Shown here: piece by piece, positions 55,401 through 64,000 of the stretch
Position numbering within the stretch: position 1 is the first letter of the stretch
Layout: each line of letters opens with the position of its first letter
Program-made: the position numbers and the translations under genes
From: Micractinium sp. NFX-FRZ
Taxonomy: Eukaryota; Chlorophyta; Trebouxiophyceae; Chlorellales; Chlorellaceae
DNA length: 64,000 nucleotides
NCBI GenBank assembly: GCA_029339195.1
Contig: JAPTJF010000124.1
Span: 62,001 to 126,000, forward strand
Direction of reading: 5' to 3'
Notes under the pieces: generated by a model
What the model was told of the DNA's origin: nothing
The model's database searches: none
Seen by the model: the letters and a program-made list of their open reading frames with translations, nothing else

Positions 55401-58400
55401 TCCTGGGCAGCCGCCAAAGCGTACTCAATGTGAGTCTGTAAGCACTATTGTGCTGGCGTAGTGCCAGGCAGACGGTGGGACTGCCACTCAGCTCAGGCCC
55501 TGGCCCTGCCCTTGCTGCTGCTCCTGCCTGTACCTCCCCCCGGGCGCTCTCGGCACTGGCACACATCGTCGGCGCCGCGCTGCCCCACCCAGCCTCTTCC
55601 CAAGGTCGCACTTCCTCCCACACCCGTGGATGCAGCGACCTTTCCGAGAATGCAAAGCTGTGCACCGAAACGGCGCCGCCAGACAACATTACGGTGGCGC
55701 AGTGCACCCCCACCACGACCAGCGGCAGCGGTGGCGGCAGCAGCAGCAACATCGGCGTCATTGTTGGTGCCGTCGTTGCAGGCATTGGTGCGTTGCTGGG
55801 CGGGGTGTGCATCGGGCTACTCCCGGCATCCCTGCTTCCCTTATAATGCCGCTGTGGCACGGCAGGGGACAGCAGGAAGGACGGCACGCCCCGTCAGCAA
55901 AGCCACCCCCCTGCCCTGCCCCACCTCACCCTTTCAACCCTCGCTTGCAGCTGCCGTGGTGCTGGCCATCGTCGGCGCCGTTTTCGTGATGCGGCGCAAG
56001 CGGCGGCGCCGCACCCGAGAGTCCTCCGACCGCGCACTAGCAAGCAAGGCGGCAGAGGCAGGCGCCGGCCCTGGGTCACTGCATGCGCTCGACTCTCTCG
56101 CCCCGCAGCCTCACGCCCCACAGCCGCCACCGCCTGCACAAGCAGCACTGTGGGTGGCACAGCCCCCCAGCCCTCCCAACCATGCCGCTCCCCAGCCGGC
56201 TGGTCAAGCGGCAATCCCTGCTGGCAGCCACAGCAGCACGTCTCCCGCTGCCTCTGTGCCCTCGACCGCCGCCTGGGCCGTCAGCCCTGGCACTTCTGCC
56301 GGCGCCGCAGCTGGCAGCAGCTTGGCCTCCCAGAGCCTGCCTGGTGCCTCTTTCGTCACGCTCAAGAGGTGGGCCTGGGGTGCGGGCCAGGGTCAAAGCT
56401 AAGAAAGGAGCCGCTGGGAGTAGTTGTGCTGGTTGGGTGCGTGCCGGTTTCGCTGTTGAAGTGGTCATGGCAGGCGGCACGGCCCTGCATGCCTGGCGGC
56501 CCCATCCTGGCTGCTGCCCCAAGCTCAGGCCCTCAACCTCAGGTCTCCCCACCTGCCTGCCCCTGCAGCTACGACCCGCGCAACGACGCCCTGCTGTCCT
56601 GGGTGCATCGCCAGGCGCCTGCCGTGGCTGCAGCAGCTGCGGCTGAGGCTGGCTCCTTCCCTCCTGCTGCTGCTACGGGCAGCGGTGGGAGCGTCGGCAC
56701 CACGGAGGGGGCGCACTCTTCTTGGGAGCAGGAGCTGCCTGATGTGTCGCCCTGGCGCCTCAACTTTTTCGACCTGGTCATCTCGCACCCACTGGGCGAG
56801 GGGTCCTTTGGGCGGGTGAGCTGGCTGGGTGGCGGGGTGGGCAGTGCAGCGCAGAGCACGTGGGGCTGCAAACTTCATTGGCCCCCTCCACTACATGACA
56901 CCAAACACTGCTTGCTGGCTGGCAGGGCAGGCAGCACTGGCACCCGCTGTGACGTGCTTCCACGGCCAAGGGTAGCCAACCGTGCCCACAGCATTCCCGA
57001 CCCCCCCGGCACCTTCCCGGCACCTCCCTCCCTGCCCCCTCCAGGTGTATGCCGCCATGTGGCAAGAAACGGCGGTGGCCGTGAAGGTGCTCCTGTCGTT
57101 TGACGAGAAGGAGATGGAGCAGCAGGTTGCCGCCAACCTGCTGTCCCTCTCCTCCCCCATCCTGGGTGCCCTCAAGAAGGAGGCCGGACTGCTGGCCAGC
57201 CTGCGGTGAGCCCCGGGCAAGCGGTGTGGGGGCTGCCTGCCCCTGCGCTGCCTGCCCTTTGATAAATGCTGGCATTGTTCAGCGTGCCAGCCCCCGCCTC
57301 GAGTGGAGTCTCCCCTGGGGGGAAGGAGAGGGCCTTGGATTGGGGTGCCTTGTGGGCCAAAGGGCAGCATAGAGATCCGGCTCCTCTCTGGCAGCACACC
57401 GTCGAGAGTGCCAAGCCCACCGCTTCCACACACAGTGTCGCCCGCTGCCTCGCAAGTGGCGGCGACACCGAGGGCGCATGCGGCAAGGGCGCATGCAGAT
57501 TCCCTTGCTGGCCACCCTCGGGCTGCAACATTCCTTGTCCATCCTTCTTCACACCGCCGCACCACCTCGCCCTCCCTCCGTGCCTGCAGGCACCCCAACG
57601 TGGTGCAGTTCATCGGCGTCTCAACCTTCCCCCCCGCCATTGTCTGCGAGTACTGCTCCCGTGGCTCGCTCGCCGACGTGCTCAAGGCGGCACGCACCTC
57701 GCCAGAGGCGGCGCGCCAGCTGTCGTGGCCCCGCCGGCTGGCCATGGCTCTGGATGCCGCCTGCGGCGTCCTGTACCTGCACACACGCCCCCACCCCATC
57801 ATCCACCGCGATCTGAAAAGTCCTAATCTTCTGGTGGAGGAGAGCTGGCGGGTCAAGGTGGGTGTGCCTGTTGCTGTTGCATCGCGTGGGATCTCTGGCG
57901 TCCACGGCCCCTCTGGAGCGCTGGCGGAACATCAAGGGTGGCGGAAGTGGGTGGCACTGAAGTGGGTACTCTCAGCTGCCGGGCGGGCAGGCAGACGGCC
58001 AGCAAAGTACCCAGTTTCCACCGACCCAGCCATGCAAGCTTCTGTTACGAATGCTAGCTGCCCACTCGTACGCTCCTGCAGGTGACCGACCTCAACCTCA
58101 GCCGCCTGCTGGAGTCGACCAATGTCGGGTCGGGGGGGTCTGCCAGCCTGGCAGTGATGAACCCGGTGAGCCTGCTAAGCCCGCTGGGGGTGCCCGCTGG
58201 CATTCCATGTGCTGCTCCCGGCAAAGTACGCTCTGCGCGGGTGGCGCAGTCGAGGCAGAGTGCTCTGCTGGTGCCGACAGCTACCTGCCAGCATGCCGCC
58301 CGGCTGCAGCTCCCCTGCATTGTGACCACCCCCTCTCGCCGCTTGCCCCGGCGCCTGCAGCGCTGGCTGGCGCCTGAAGTGATGAACGGCGAGCGCCCCG

Positions 58401-59554
58401 CGCAGGCCGCAGACGTCTTTGCCTTCGCAGTTGTTCTCTGGGAGGCAAGCAGGGGGGCTTGGGGATCTGGTTCAGGCTGTGGAGTGCGCCCCGGCTGTGT
58501 CTTTGGTGCAAGCCGTGAAGCACCCTTCTTACCCATATCTTGCAGAGGGGCAAGAATTGCATAGGGAGCTGCTCCTCTGGTCTGGGGGCCGCCCTCTGAT
58601 AGCGCTCAGCCTGCCACCTGCCTGCGCTGCTCACCCCCTCTGCCGCAGATCCTGACGTTTGACTTCCCCTGGGACGGCGGCAGCGCCAGCTCAAACAACC
58701 CCTGGCAGGCAAGTGGCGGTGGGGCGAGGGGGGTGCCTGCTCGTCTCCCCTGCGCACAGGCAGGAATGGCCCCGGCCTGCACATGCCTGCTGCATGCCCC
58801 ACTGCCCTTGCCGCATTATATATGGCAGCCTACCACCTCGCCCGCTGCCCCCTGCCTGCAGCTGGTGGGGCTGGTGCTTGGCGGGGGCAGGCTGGAGATC
58901 CCGCCACGCGAGCGCCTGCCCGGCGCCGACACCCCGTACTTTGGCGGGCTGGACGCCTATGTGTCGCTCATCAGGCGCTGCTGGGCGCAGAGCGTGCACG
59001 ACCGCCCCAGCTTCGACCAGATCGCCGCAGAGCTGAGGTGTGCTGGCCACACGGGCAAAGGCCGAGTAGGGTGTCGGGCAGAGAGGAGAAGCGGGAGGGT
59101 CGTTCAGCTGACCTGGCGGCTGCCTGCCCTTTGTGCGTGCTGTGGTGGCAGCTGCTGCGCACGGCGGAGCCGAGGTGATTTGATTGCTGCGCTGCGGGAA
59201 CGGTTGGCCGTTGGATGAGCTTTGCCTCGTGAGTCAGGGTTTCATGCGCAGCAGCGGCCACCCCGGCATTGCCTGCCCCTGCTCTGCACGCCTCTGCCAC
59301 GTGCACACTGCTCCGCAGCCCTTTAGCCACTCATATCACTCCCCGCATCACTCCCTGCACACGGCCGCTGCCGCAGGAAACTGCTAGATGAGACAGTGCA
59401 GGCAATGGCCACTCTGTCTGTGGAACCGGCAGGGGCGGGTGCTGGCGCGCTGCAGCCGCCACAGCAGAGCGGCGTGGATTCGAGGGCGTTTGGGGCTGCG
59501 GTGCCCTTCTCAATGGCGCGCCCAGGGGGTGGGCGGGACGGCGCCTCCAACTGA
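49480..59554 (+). CDS. LRR receptor-like kinase with two LRR blocks and an extensin-like linker
   Basis: Twenty-seven exons join, every phase checked, to about 1,265 residues. Order: signal peptide (GHPALLLLFTLCPLHLALAQ); LRR N-cap (LLAQRDAISNW...CIWTGVTC, residues ~30-80); plant-type LRRs to ~300 (ISGTLPTAW, LTGTIPQSW, LSGMLPAAW, FEGTIPVEW); Cys pair and a Pro/Ser extensin-like stretch, ~340-470 (ESPPPVPEVSPPPDSPPP); second LRR N-cap (LLRQRDAITNW...CLWGGVGC); a few LRRs to ~655; membrane span (IGVIVGAVVAGIAAVVLAIV) and RRKRRRR stop-transfer; a Pro/Ala/Ser juxtamembrane; then a kinase, ~905-1210. Kinase landmarks: GEGSFGRV, VAVKV, KKEAGLL, HRDLKSPNLL, TDLNLSR (DLN for DFG), LAPEV. A TKL-type Ser/Thr kinase at the plasma membrane sensing a wall or external cue is inferred. 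Two introns use GC donors (58445, 58709). TGTAA lies at 59808. Confidence 0.87.
51276..51510 (+). repeat. Tandem duplication of an LRR exon end, its donor and intron start
   Basis: Exon 6 ends ...CCCTGGAGCGCCTCTACATG then AACGTGCAG, followed by gtgcgtgctgccgctcagctgc. At 51394 a decayed copy reads cccctggagcgcccgtacat, then gaccttgcag and tgcgtgccgctcagctgcc. The match continues through the intron (tggccc..tcacat/tctcac, gtgttgtgcc). The period is about 118 bp. Confidence 0.85.
51937..52074 (+). repeat. Three-copy ~46-49-bp minisatellite in a receptor-kinase intron
   Basis: Units start ttggaggaggtgtggcaggg at 51937 and 51983 and ttggaggtgtggcagggc at 52032. All contain cagcctg and ggcagggccccaggc. 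Confidence 0.9.
53761..54130 (+). repeat. Proline-rich (SPPP-type) coding repeat
   Basis: This part of receptor-kinase exon 13 is made of cccgccgcc/agcccg-type units encoding PPPAV, SPSPPP, ESPPP and similar. It corresponds to an extensin-like, potentially hydroxylated and glycosylated rod between the two LRR blocks. Confidence 0.85.
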
Positions 59555-59970
59555 GGCGTCGGGAGGTGTGACTTCGCGTGCTTATTGCGGCACCCTCTAC
59601 CTTGCATGCTGCATGAGAATGCTGACTATTGCTATGTTGCTTTGAGATGGATTGATTGAATTGAGCATTGCAACCCCTGCTGGCTGCGCTGGCTGGCGCC
59701 TACCCTGCCTGAGCTGGCCGGCGGGTGAACGCCATGCCACCGCGTGGCCTCTACACTGATTGTGGTGACCACCTTGCAACGTCTGTATCAATTGTGGAAA
59801 TTAAACATGTAAGAGGCGCAGCTAGGTATAGCTGTGTCGCTGTGGCACGACACCACTCTAGGGGAAGCTGCTGAGTCAGCACCGCGGTGCAGTTACCTTG
59901 GGTTGGAGGGCGAGCTCCACATGCCCCACTCTCACTGTACCACATCACGCTACAAACGCTCTTCACCACA
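59555..59970. other. Intergenic region after the receptor kinase
   Basis: 3' flank of the receptor kinase with TGTAA at 59808-59812 (254 bp after the stop), then a short promoter for the next plus-strand gene. No other feature seen. Confidence 0.55.
59808..59812 (+). promoter_or_regulatory. Putative TGTAA polyadenylation signal, receptor kinase
   Basis: TGTAA in an AT-richer stretch (attaaacatgtaagag), 254 bp downstream of the TGA at 59552-59554. Confidence 0.6.
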
Positions 59971-60390
59971 ATGCAGAGCACGGCTGGAGGCGGCCTGACG
60001 CAGAACCAGAAGCTCGCGGCTGGGGCCGCGGTTCTTGGCCTTGGGTACTACTTTTACTCTCGCAGGCAGGTGGTGGGCAAGGAACAATTGCGTGGGGTGC
60101 CAGCGGGGCTCTGCAGGGTTCGACCACGCCACTGGCCGACTGTCCAAGGCACCCGCGTCTGGGTCCGCTCCCCTCCCTTCCTACCACCAAACCCTTGGCA
60201 CCGCCTGGCGCTTTTGTAACCACCGTTTGCCTGCGCTCCCGCCCCTGCCTGCAGCAACGCACAGAACGTGGGCGACGCCGCCAGCCGTGCCGGCGCCGCC
60301 GCCGGGCGCCAGGTGGAGGCGGCGGGTGAGAAGGTGGGCAGCCAGACGATGAAGGAGGAGGGGCGCGGCCTGCAGGCCAAGCAGCAGTGA
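59971..60390 (+). CDS. Small membrane-anchored amphipathic protein, family unknown
   Basis: Two exons (59971-60065 and 60255-60390) give about 76 residues: MQSTAGGGLTQNQKLAAGAA, a short hydrophobic span (AAVLGLGYYFYS), then an Ala/Gly/Lys-rich amphipathic helix (NVGDAASRAGAAAGRQVEAA with GEKVGSQTMKEEGRG) ending QAKQQ. The tail resembles LEA-like stress proteins in composition. This model needs a GC donor (AG|gcaggt at 60066). Using the GT three bases later shifts the second exon into a very Arg-rich frame, less protein-like. Function unknown. TGTAA lies at 60605-60609. Confidence 0.65.
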
Positions 60391-60935
60391 GCAGCTGCTG
60401 CTTGGGTCCGGCAGCAGTGAGCAGGCTATGCACCAGCGTGCCTGCCCCACACTTGGCTGCTCAACAACCGGGCTGCCTGAACCCTGGACCTGAGCGCACT
60501 CTGCGTGCCTGCTAGCACCCGCCATTGATTGGCTCAGCGTATTACTCACGTTGATCTCCCAAGTGCCTGCTGTGCCCCGTTCCTGCACAGCGTGTTGACT
60601 CCTATGTAAATATCGTAACCACGCGTCCATCTTGACACAGTTGTGCTGCTGCGGAAGAAGCCGCAGTGAGAACCATGTAGCATCAGCCTGACGCACTGCA
60701 GGCCTGGAGCATGCAATGCACAGCCTGCCCGCTGCTGGCTGGCGGCTGTGGCTGGCGCGTAGAAACCAATTGCACCTTGTGCAGCTGCTGCCTCCTGCTC
60801 GGCCTCCTTGCCTATACCCTTTCAACAGCATGGATGCCGTTGTACGCGCCTGGTTTGGCCACACGTGCACACATGAATCAATGCACCAGTATACAGAAGG
60901 CAAGTGCTGGGGAACAGAAAGCCGGTGCAGTGCAC
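60391..60935. other. Convergent intergenic region
   Basis: 3' flanks of the small plus-strand gene and the minus-strand kinase. TGTAA at 60605-60609 (plus strand) fits the former. Nothing else is supported. Confidence 0.5.
60605..60609 (+). promoter_or_regulatory. Putative TGTAA polyadenylation signal, small membrane-anchored protein gene
   Basis: TGTAA within ctatgtaaatatcg, 215 bp after the stop at 60388-60390. Confidence 0.55.
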
Positions 60936-63900
60936 TCAGAACTTCGGTCGGGTGCCAGAGCCCGACTGACGCAGCAGCACCTCGACTGTCACTCTCGGGC
61001 CTGAGCGAGGAGCGCGCTGGTCGGGAGCTTCAGGCGTGCCCACTTTGCCTGCCACGCCACCAGTGCTGCCTCCACTGCTGCTGGGCTCGGGCTTAAGTTG
61101 CAGCAGCGGCTGCTGCTGCTGCTGCTGCTCGCCAACAGCATGCGCACCAGAGCTGTGTGGCTGCTGCTGCTGCTGCTGCTGCTCGCCAGCAACATGCGCA
61201 CCAGAGCTGAGCGGCTGCTGCTGCTGCTGCTGCGGCTGCTGCAGTGGCGGGGCTGGCGGCTGCTGCCGCCGCGACCCGTTGCTGCTGCCACTTTTGCTGC
61301 TCTGCGGCGCCTTTTTGGGGCTTGCAGGGGACAGCAGGGGTGCCAGGGTGTTGATGATTTGCTCTGCTGTGGGGCGTTGCTGGGGCTCACTTGACACGCA
61401 GGCTTCAATGAGGTCTGCCACTTCTTGTGGGCACTCCTCGGGCACCCTGCATTTAAACAAGGGAGGGATGGGAAAGGGTGGGTCTGCACTTGTTCAAGCT
61501 GAGACTGTGGCATGCTGCCTAACAAGGGCAAGTGCCTCTGCCCCGACCTGCTCGCACAGCTGGCCGATCTGTGCCATCACACTGCACAATGCCTTGGTGC
61601 TAGAAGATGCCCTGCTGGCTCACCTGGCATCCCTCATGTGCCCCCGCACAGGCGTCTGGCCGGTGCAGATCTCCCACAGCAGCACCCCTGCAGCAGGGGA
61701 AGAGGGCCGCAGGCGGGATTGCCAGGAGGAAAGCTGCCACCTGGTCCCTGCCAATGCAAGCAAAGCTGCCTCCCGCCCCTCGTCTTCCACCACACAGCAA
61801 CCGCATAGGCGCACCGTAGGCGTAGATGTCGGCTTTGATGGAGCAGCGCTTGCCCAGCAGCTGCTCAGGTGCCGCCCAGGGGAAGGTGCCGATGTCGACT
61901 GCAGGCAGAGCTCACGCGAGCAGCGTGCAGCGGGGGGAGCTTGCCGGATGGGACGGCAGCATGGGCCCAGCAGACAGCAAGACACACGGGAAGCGCAAGA
62001 CGTTGACTCTGGAAGAGCGGGCAGTGTGTCGTAGGCGGCAAGCACTTGCACGTGACTTGCATCAATGCCTGACTTTTGGGGCGCGCACAGTGCCTCTTGG
62101 TCTCCCTCCCCACCCCTGCTCACCGTTGCTAGCGAGGCAGCTCTGCGTGGCGGGCACCATGCGGGCCAGCCCCACATCTGCCACCTTGGCACGCCCGTGC
62201 TCCGTCAGCAGCACGTTCTGCAGCGGAGGGGAGCGGCCAGGGCACGCAGCAGGCCAGGCATAACAAGACCGTTAAGTTATGACGTGCATGTGCTGACAGC
62301 ATCTGCCATGTCCTTAGATGTGCATCACTGAAGCTCTTCACCAGCTGGAGCGCGCGGCATTAGCAGGGGATGAAAGGAACCCAAAATTGTGCCGCCAGCT
62401 CACCGGGCTTTTCAGGTCAAGGTGGATGATGCCGCGCCTGCAACGGGAGGGGGGCCAGGGGTGCAACAGAAGGTGGGAGCCCAGGGGAGGCGCGGTGTTT
62501 CTCGAGATCACAGTGTGTTGGCAGCAGCTGCTGCCCGCCTGCGTGCATGTGTCCCACCACGGAAAGCTGGAGTGTGGGCTCTCGCTGCCCGCCCCTGCTG
62601 CTGCTGGGAACGCTGTGGCACCCGCCCTCCCAAGTGCGGCCACTGATCTGACACCCAGTGAGGAGGGAGCGAGGAGTAGTGCACCTGTGCAGGTAGTCCA
62701 GCCCGCGTGCCACGTCAATCGCAATCCTCAGTCCCCTGCGCAGGACCAGGACGCGGTGAGCAGGCACCTTACGCCGGACGGTCAGACCGATGGTACTCCC
62801 ACTCCTGGTTGCAGACATCCCGAACGAACACGACTACGCTTGGCATATCCAAGAGAGCCCTGCAGTGACCCCAGAGCGCAGCACACAAGTCATGCCAGCC
62901 AGCCCTGCATGCTTCTCTTCAGGCAGTGCCCCAGGCGCACCCTCACCTGCGGTACCAAGTGACCCTGCCGCCCCTCAGCGCTCTGTACAGCGTCCCCCCT
63001 TGCAGCAGCTCCGTCACAATCACAAACTCGTGCTCGCTGATGCAGGCGCCCAGGAAGGACACCAGATGCTGGCTCCTGAGGTGTGGAGTGGGCAGTAAGA
63101 GGATGCGGGTGGATGCAGGGAGATGAGGAGGCACAGTGGCAGCGGGTGAGTGCAATTGCAGCTGGATGGCAGACTGGTCATGCTCGCTTGGCCGGCTCCA
63201 CCAGCCAACCAGAGCTGATGCACGGTATGTGCCATCCGTGAGCCCGGCCTCACTACAACCTGACATCCCCTCACAAAGTCACCTCCACACAGAGGCATCC
63301 CCACCTGCACGACTTGAGGATGGCCACCTCTCGCAGCAGCTGCTGCCGGTCCAGCTCGCCGCCGGGTTCCTTGATCACCTGCAGGGGGCAGCAGGCATGC
63401 CACGATGCAGCACGTGGTGAGGCTCCCTGATGCGCATGCCGCTTGTCTGCCAGGAAAAGAGTGGGGCTGCCAGCGTGCATGCATGCTTTAGCTCGGCCCA
63501 TCCATCGGTTTCATGAAATGAGCAACACAGAGGATCCATTCCGGCCAGCCCCACCCCATATGGTGCATCTTGCCTTTACAGCAGCAGGCTCCATGCCGCA
63601 TCTGCCTCGGTACACCTGCTTGGGTAGAGGGCGAGCCAAGCCACGAATGCACGGTCAGATGCAACTCAGCTTGGCAGCACTTGGGACTGGGCACAGCGGC
63701 GGGGAGCAGAGGCAGTCCCCTAGCATGCACAGAGGCCCCTAGCATGCACAGAGGAGGCGGGCAGCAGAGGCAGGCCCCCAGCATGCTTCAGCGCGCTGTT
63801 CAACTGACGTTGCCAAAGTGACCATTCCCCAGCAGCACGGGATCTCCGATGACGGGATCTGCAGGCAGAATGGGGAAGAAAGAAGTGCTTTGCTAAGCCT

Positions 63901-64000
63901 CTAGCACATGCAGCTCTTCCTGGTGGGCATGAGGCATGCCTGGGGCGCAGCGGCAAGCATGAGGCTTGGCGGCATGCCCGAGCGCGCAACGAACCACCAC
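60936..64000 (-). CDS. TKL-type protein kinase, 5' end outside the window
   Basis: At least ten exons are seen; the gene runs off the right edge. In order: VIGDPVLLGNGHFGN|VYRG (glycine loop GNGHFGNV), PAAVK|VIKE (ATP-site Lys), LLREVAILKSC (helix C Glu), QHLVSFLGACISEHEFVIVT, RGLRIAIDVARGLDYLHRRG, IIHLDLKSPNVLL (HLD for HRD), AKVADVGLARMV (DVG for DFG), FPWAAPEQLLG (APE), DIYAYGGVLLWEICTGQTPV, and VADLIEACVSSEPQQRPTAE at the end of the kinase domain. The C-terminal tail is Ser/Pro-rich with several Gln runs, then APRSGPRVTVEVLLRQ to TGA at 60936-60938. All residues for catalysis are present, though HRD and DFG are altered at one position each. Relatives are Raf-like or receptor-like kinases; no membrane span is visible in this part. 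One intron uses a GC donor (63573). Confidence 0.85.
61095..61245 (-). repeat. Poly-Gln (CAG)n coding repeats in the kinase tail
   Basis: Three CAG-rich runs, read on the minus strand, separated by near-identical units encoding PxSSGAHxxGE (PLSSGAHVAGE and PHSSGAHAVGE). The whole block is an expanded duplicated unit of about 60 bp. Confidence 0.85.

Noticed and set aside
60069..60329. Alternative second exon of the small membrane-anchored gene using a GT donor at 60069
   Set aside because: It gives an Arg/Gly-rich frame ending early, whereas the GC donor three bases earlier gives an ordered helical C terminus. The point remains open without cDNA.
1..64000. tRNA, rRNA, snRNA or intact transposon
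   Set aside because: I looked for tRNA-like cloverleaf boxes, rRNA-like stretches, reverse-transcriptase or transposase motifs and long terminal repeats and saw none. A covariance-model or repeat-library search would be the decisive test.

Overview
This window is nuclear DNA from a green alga, most likely a Chlorella-like trebouxiophyte. The DNA is very GC-rich. Genes are split by many short introns with GT(or GC)...tgcAG borders, several 3' flanks carry the green-algal TGTAA polyadenylation signal, and the proteins (PHO4/PiT phosphate transporter, BASS4, UHRF/ORTHRUS-like ligase, AP2 factor, SCAMP) are plant-lineage types. I assembled 16 protein-coding genes by joining exons by hand. Phases were checked at the junctions of the receptor kinase, the phosphate transporter, the SGNH gene, BASS4, the aldo-keto reductase, and most junctions of the others. 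No rRNA, tRNA, CRISPR array or intact transposon was recognised.

Layout. 1-3456: the 3' end of one LURP-one-related gene and a complete tandem paralogue. 4496-10344: 19-exon PiT/PHO4 phosphate transporter. 11420-16895: 15-exon membrane-anchored SGNH-hydrolase-like protein with a Gln/Glu/Ala-rich tail. 17219-19325: plastid BASS4-type carrier. 19960-25312 (minus): FAD aromatic-ring monooxygenase, with a small conserved gene ending only 58 bp upstream of its start (25371-26015, minus). 26281-33051: RING-SRA-RING E3 ligase. 33769-36107 (minus): single-AP2 factor. 36756-39148 (minus): SCAMP, divergent from an aldo-keto reductase (39434-43077, plus). 43827-44579 (minus): small putative plastid membrane protein. 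45677-49003 (minus): chitin-deacetylase-like NodB protein, divergent from a 27-exon receptor-like kinase (49480-59554, plus). 59971-60390: small membrane-anchored protein. 60936 to the window end (minus): TKL-type protein kinase, 5' end outside the window.

Biological reading. The phosphate carrier, BASS4 carrier and SCAMP concern transport and trafficking. The UHRF-like protein implies maintenance of CpG methylation. The deacetylase and receptor kinase share one 476-bp divergent promoter and both act at or outside the plasma membrane, so a wall-sensing or wall-modifying pair is an inference worth testing.

The most unusual gene is the receptor kinase: signal peptide, LRR block, extensin-like proline-rich linker, second LRR block, membrane span and kinase. 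The most unusual genome feature is recurrent tandem duplication of exon edges. In at least six genes, introns hold decayed copies of the start or end of the neighbouring exon, with its splice site, usually about 90-140 bp away. GC-AG introns also look over-represented (nine seen among roughly 140 introns).
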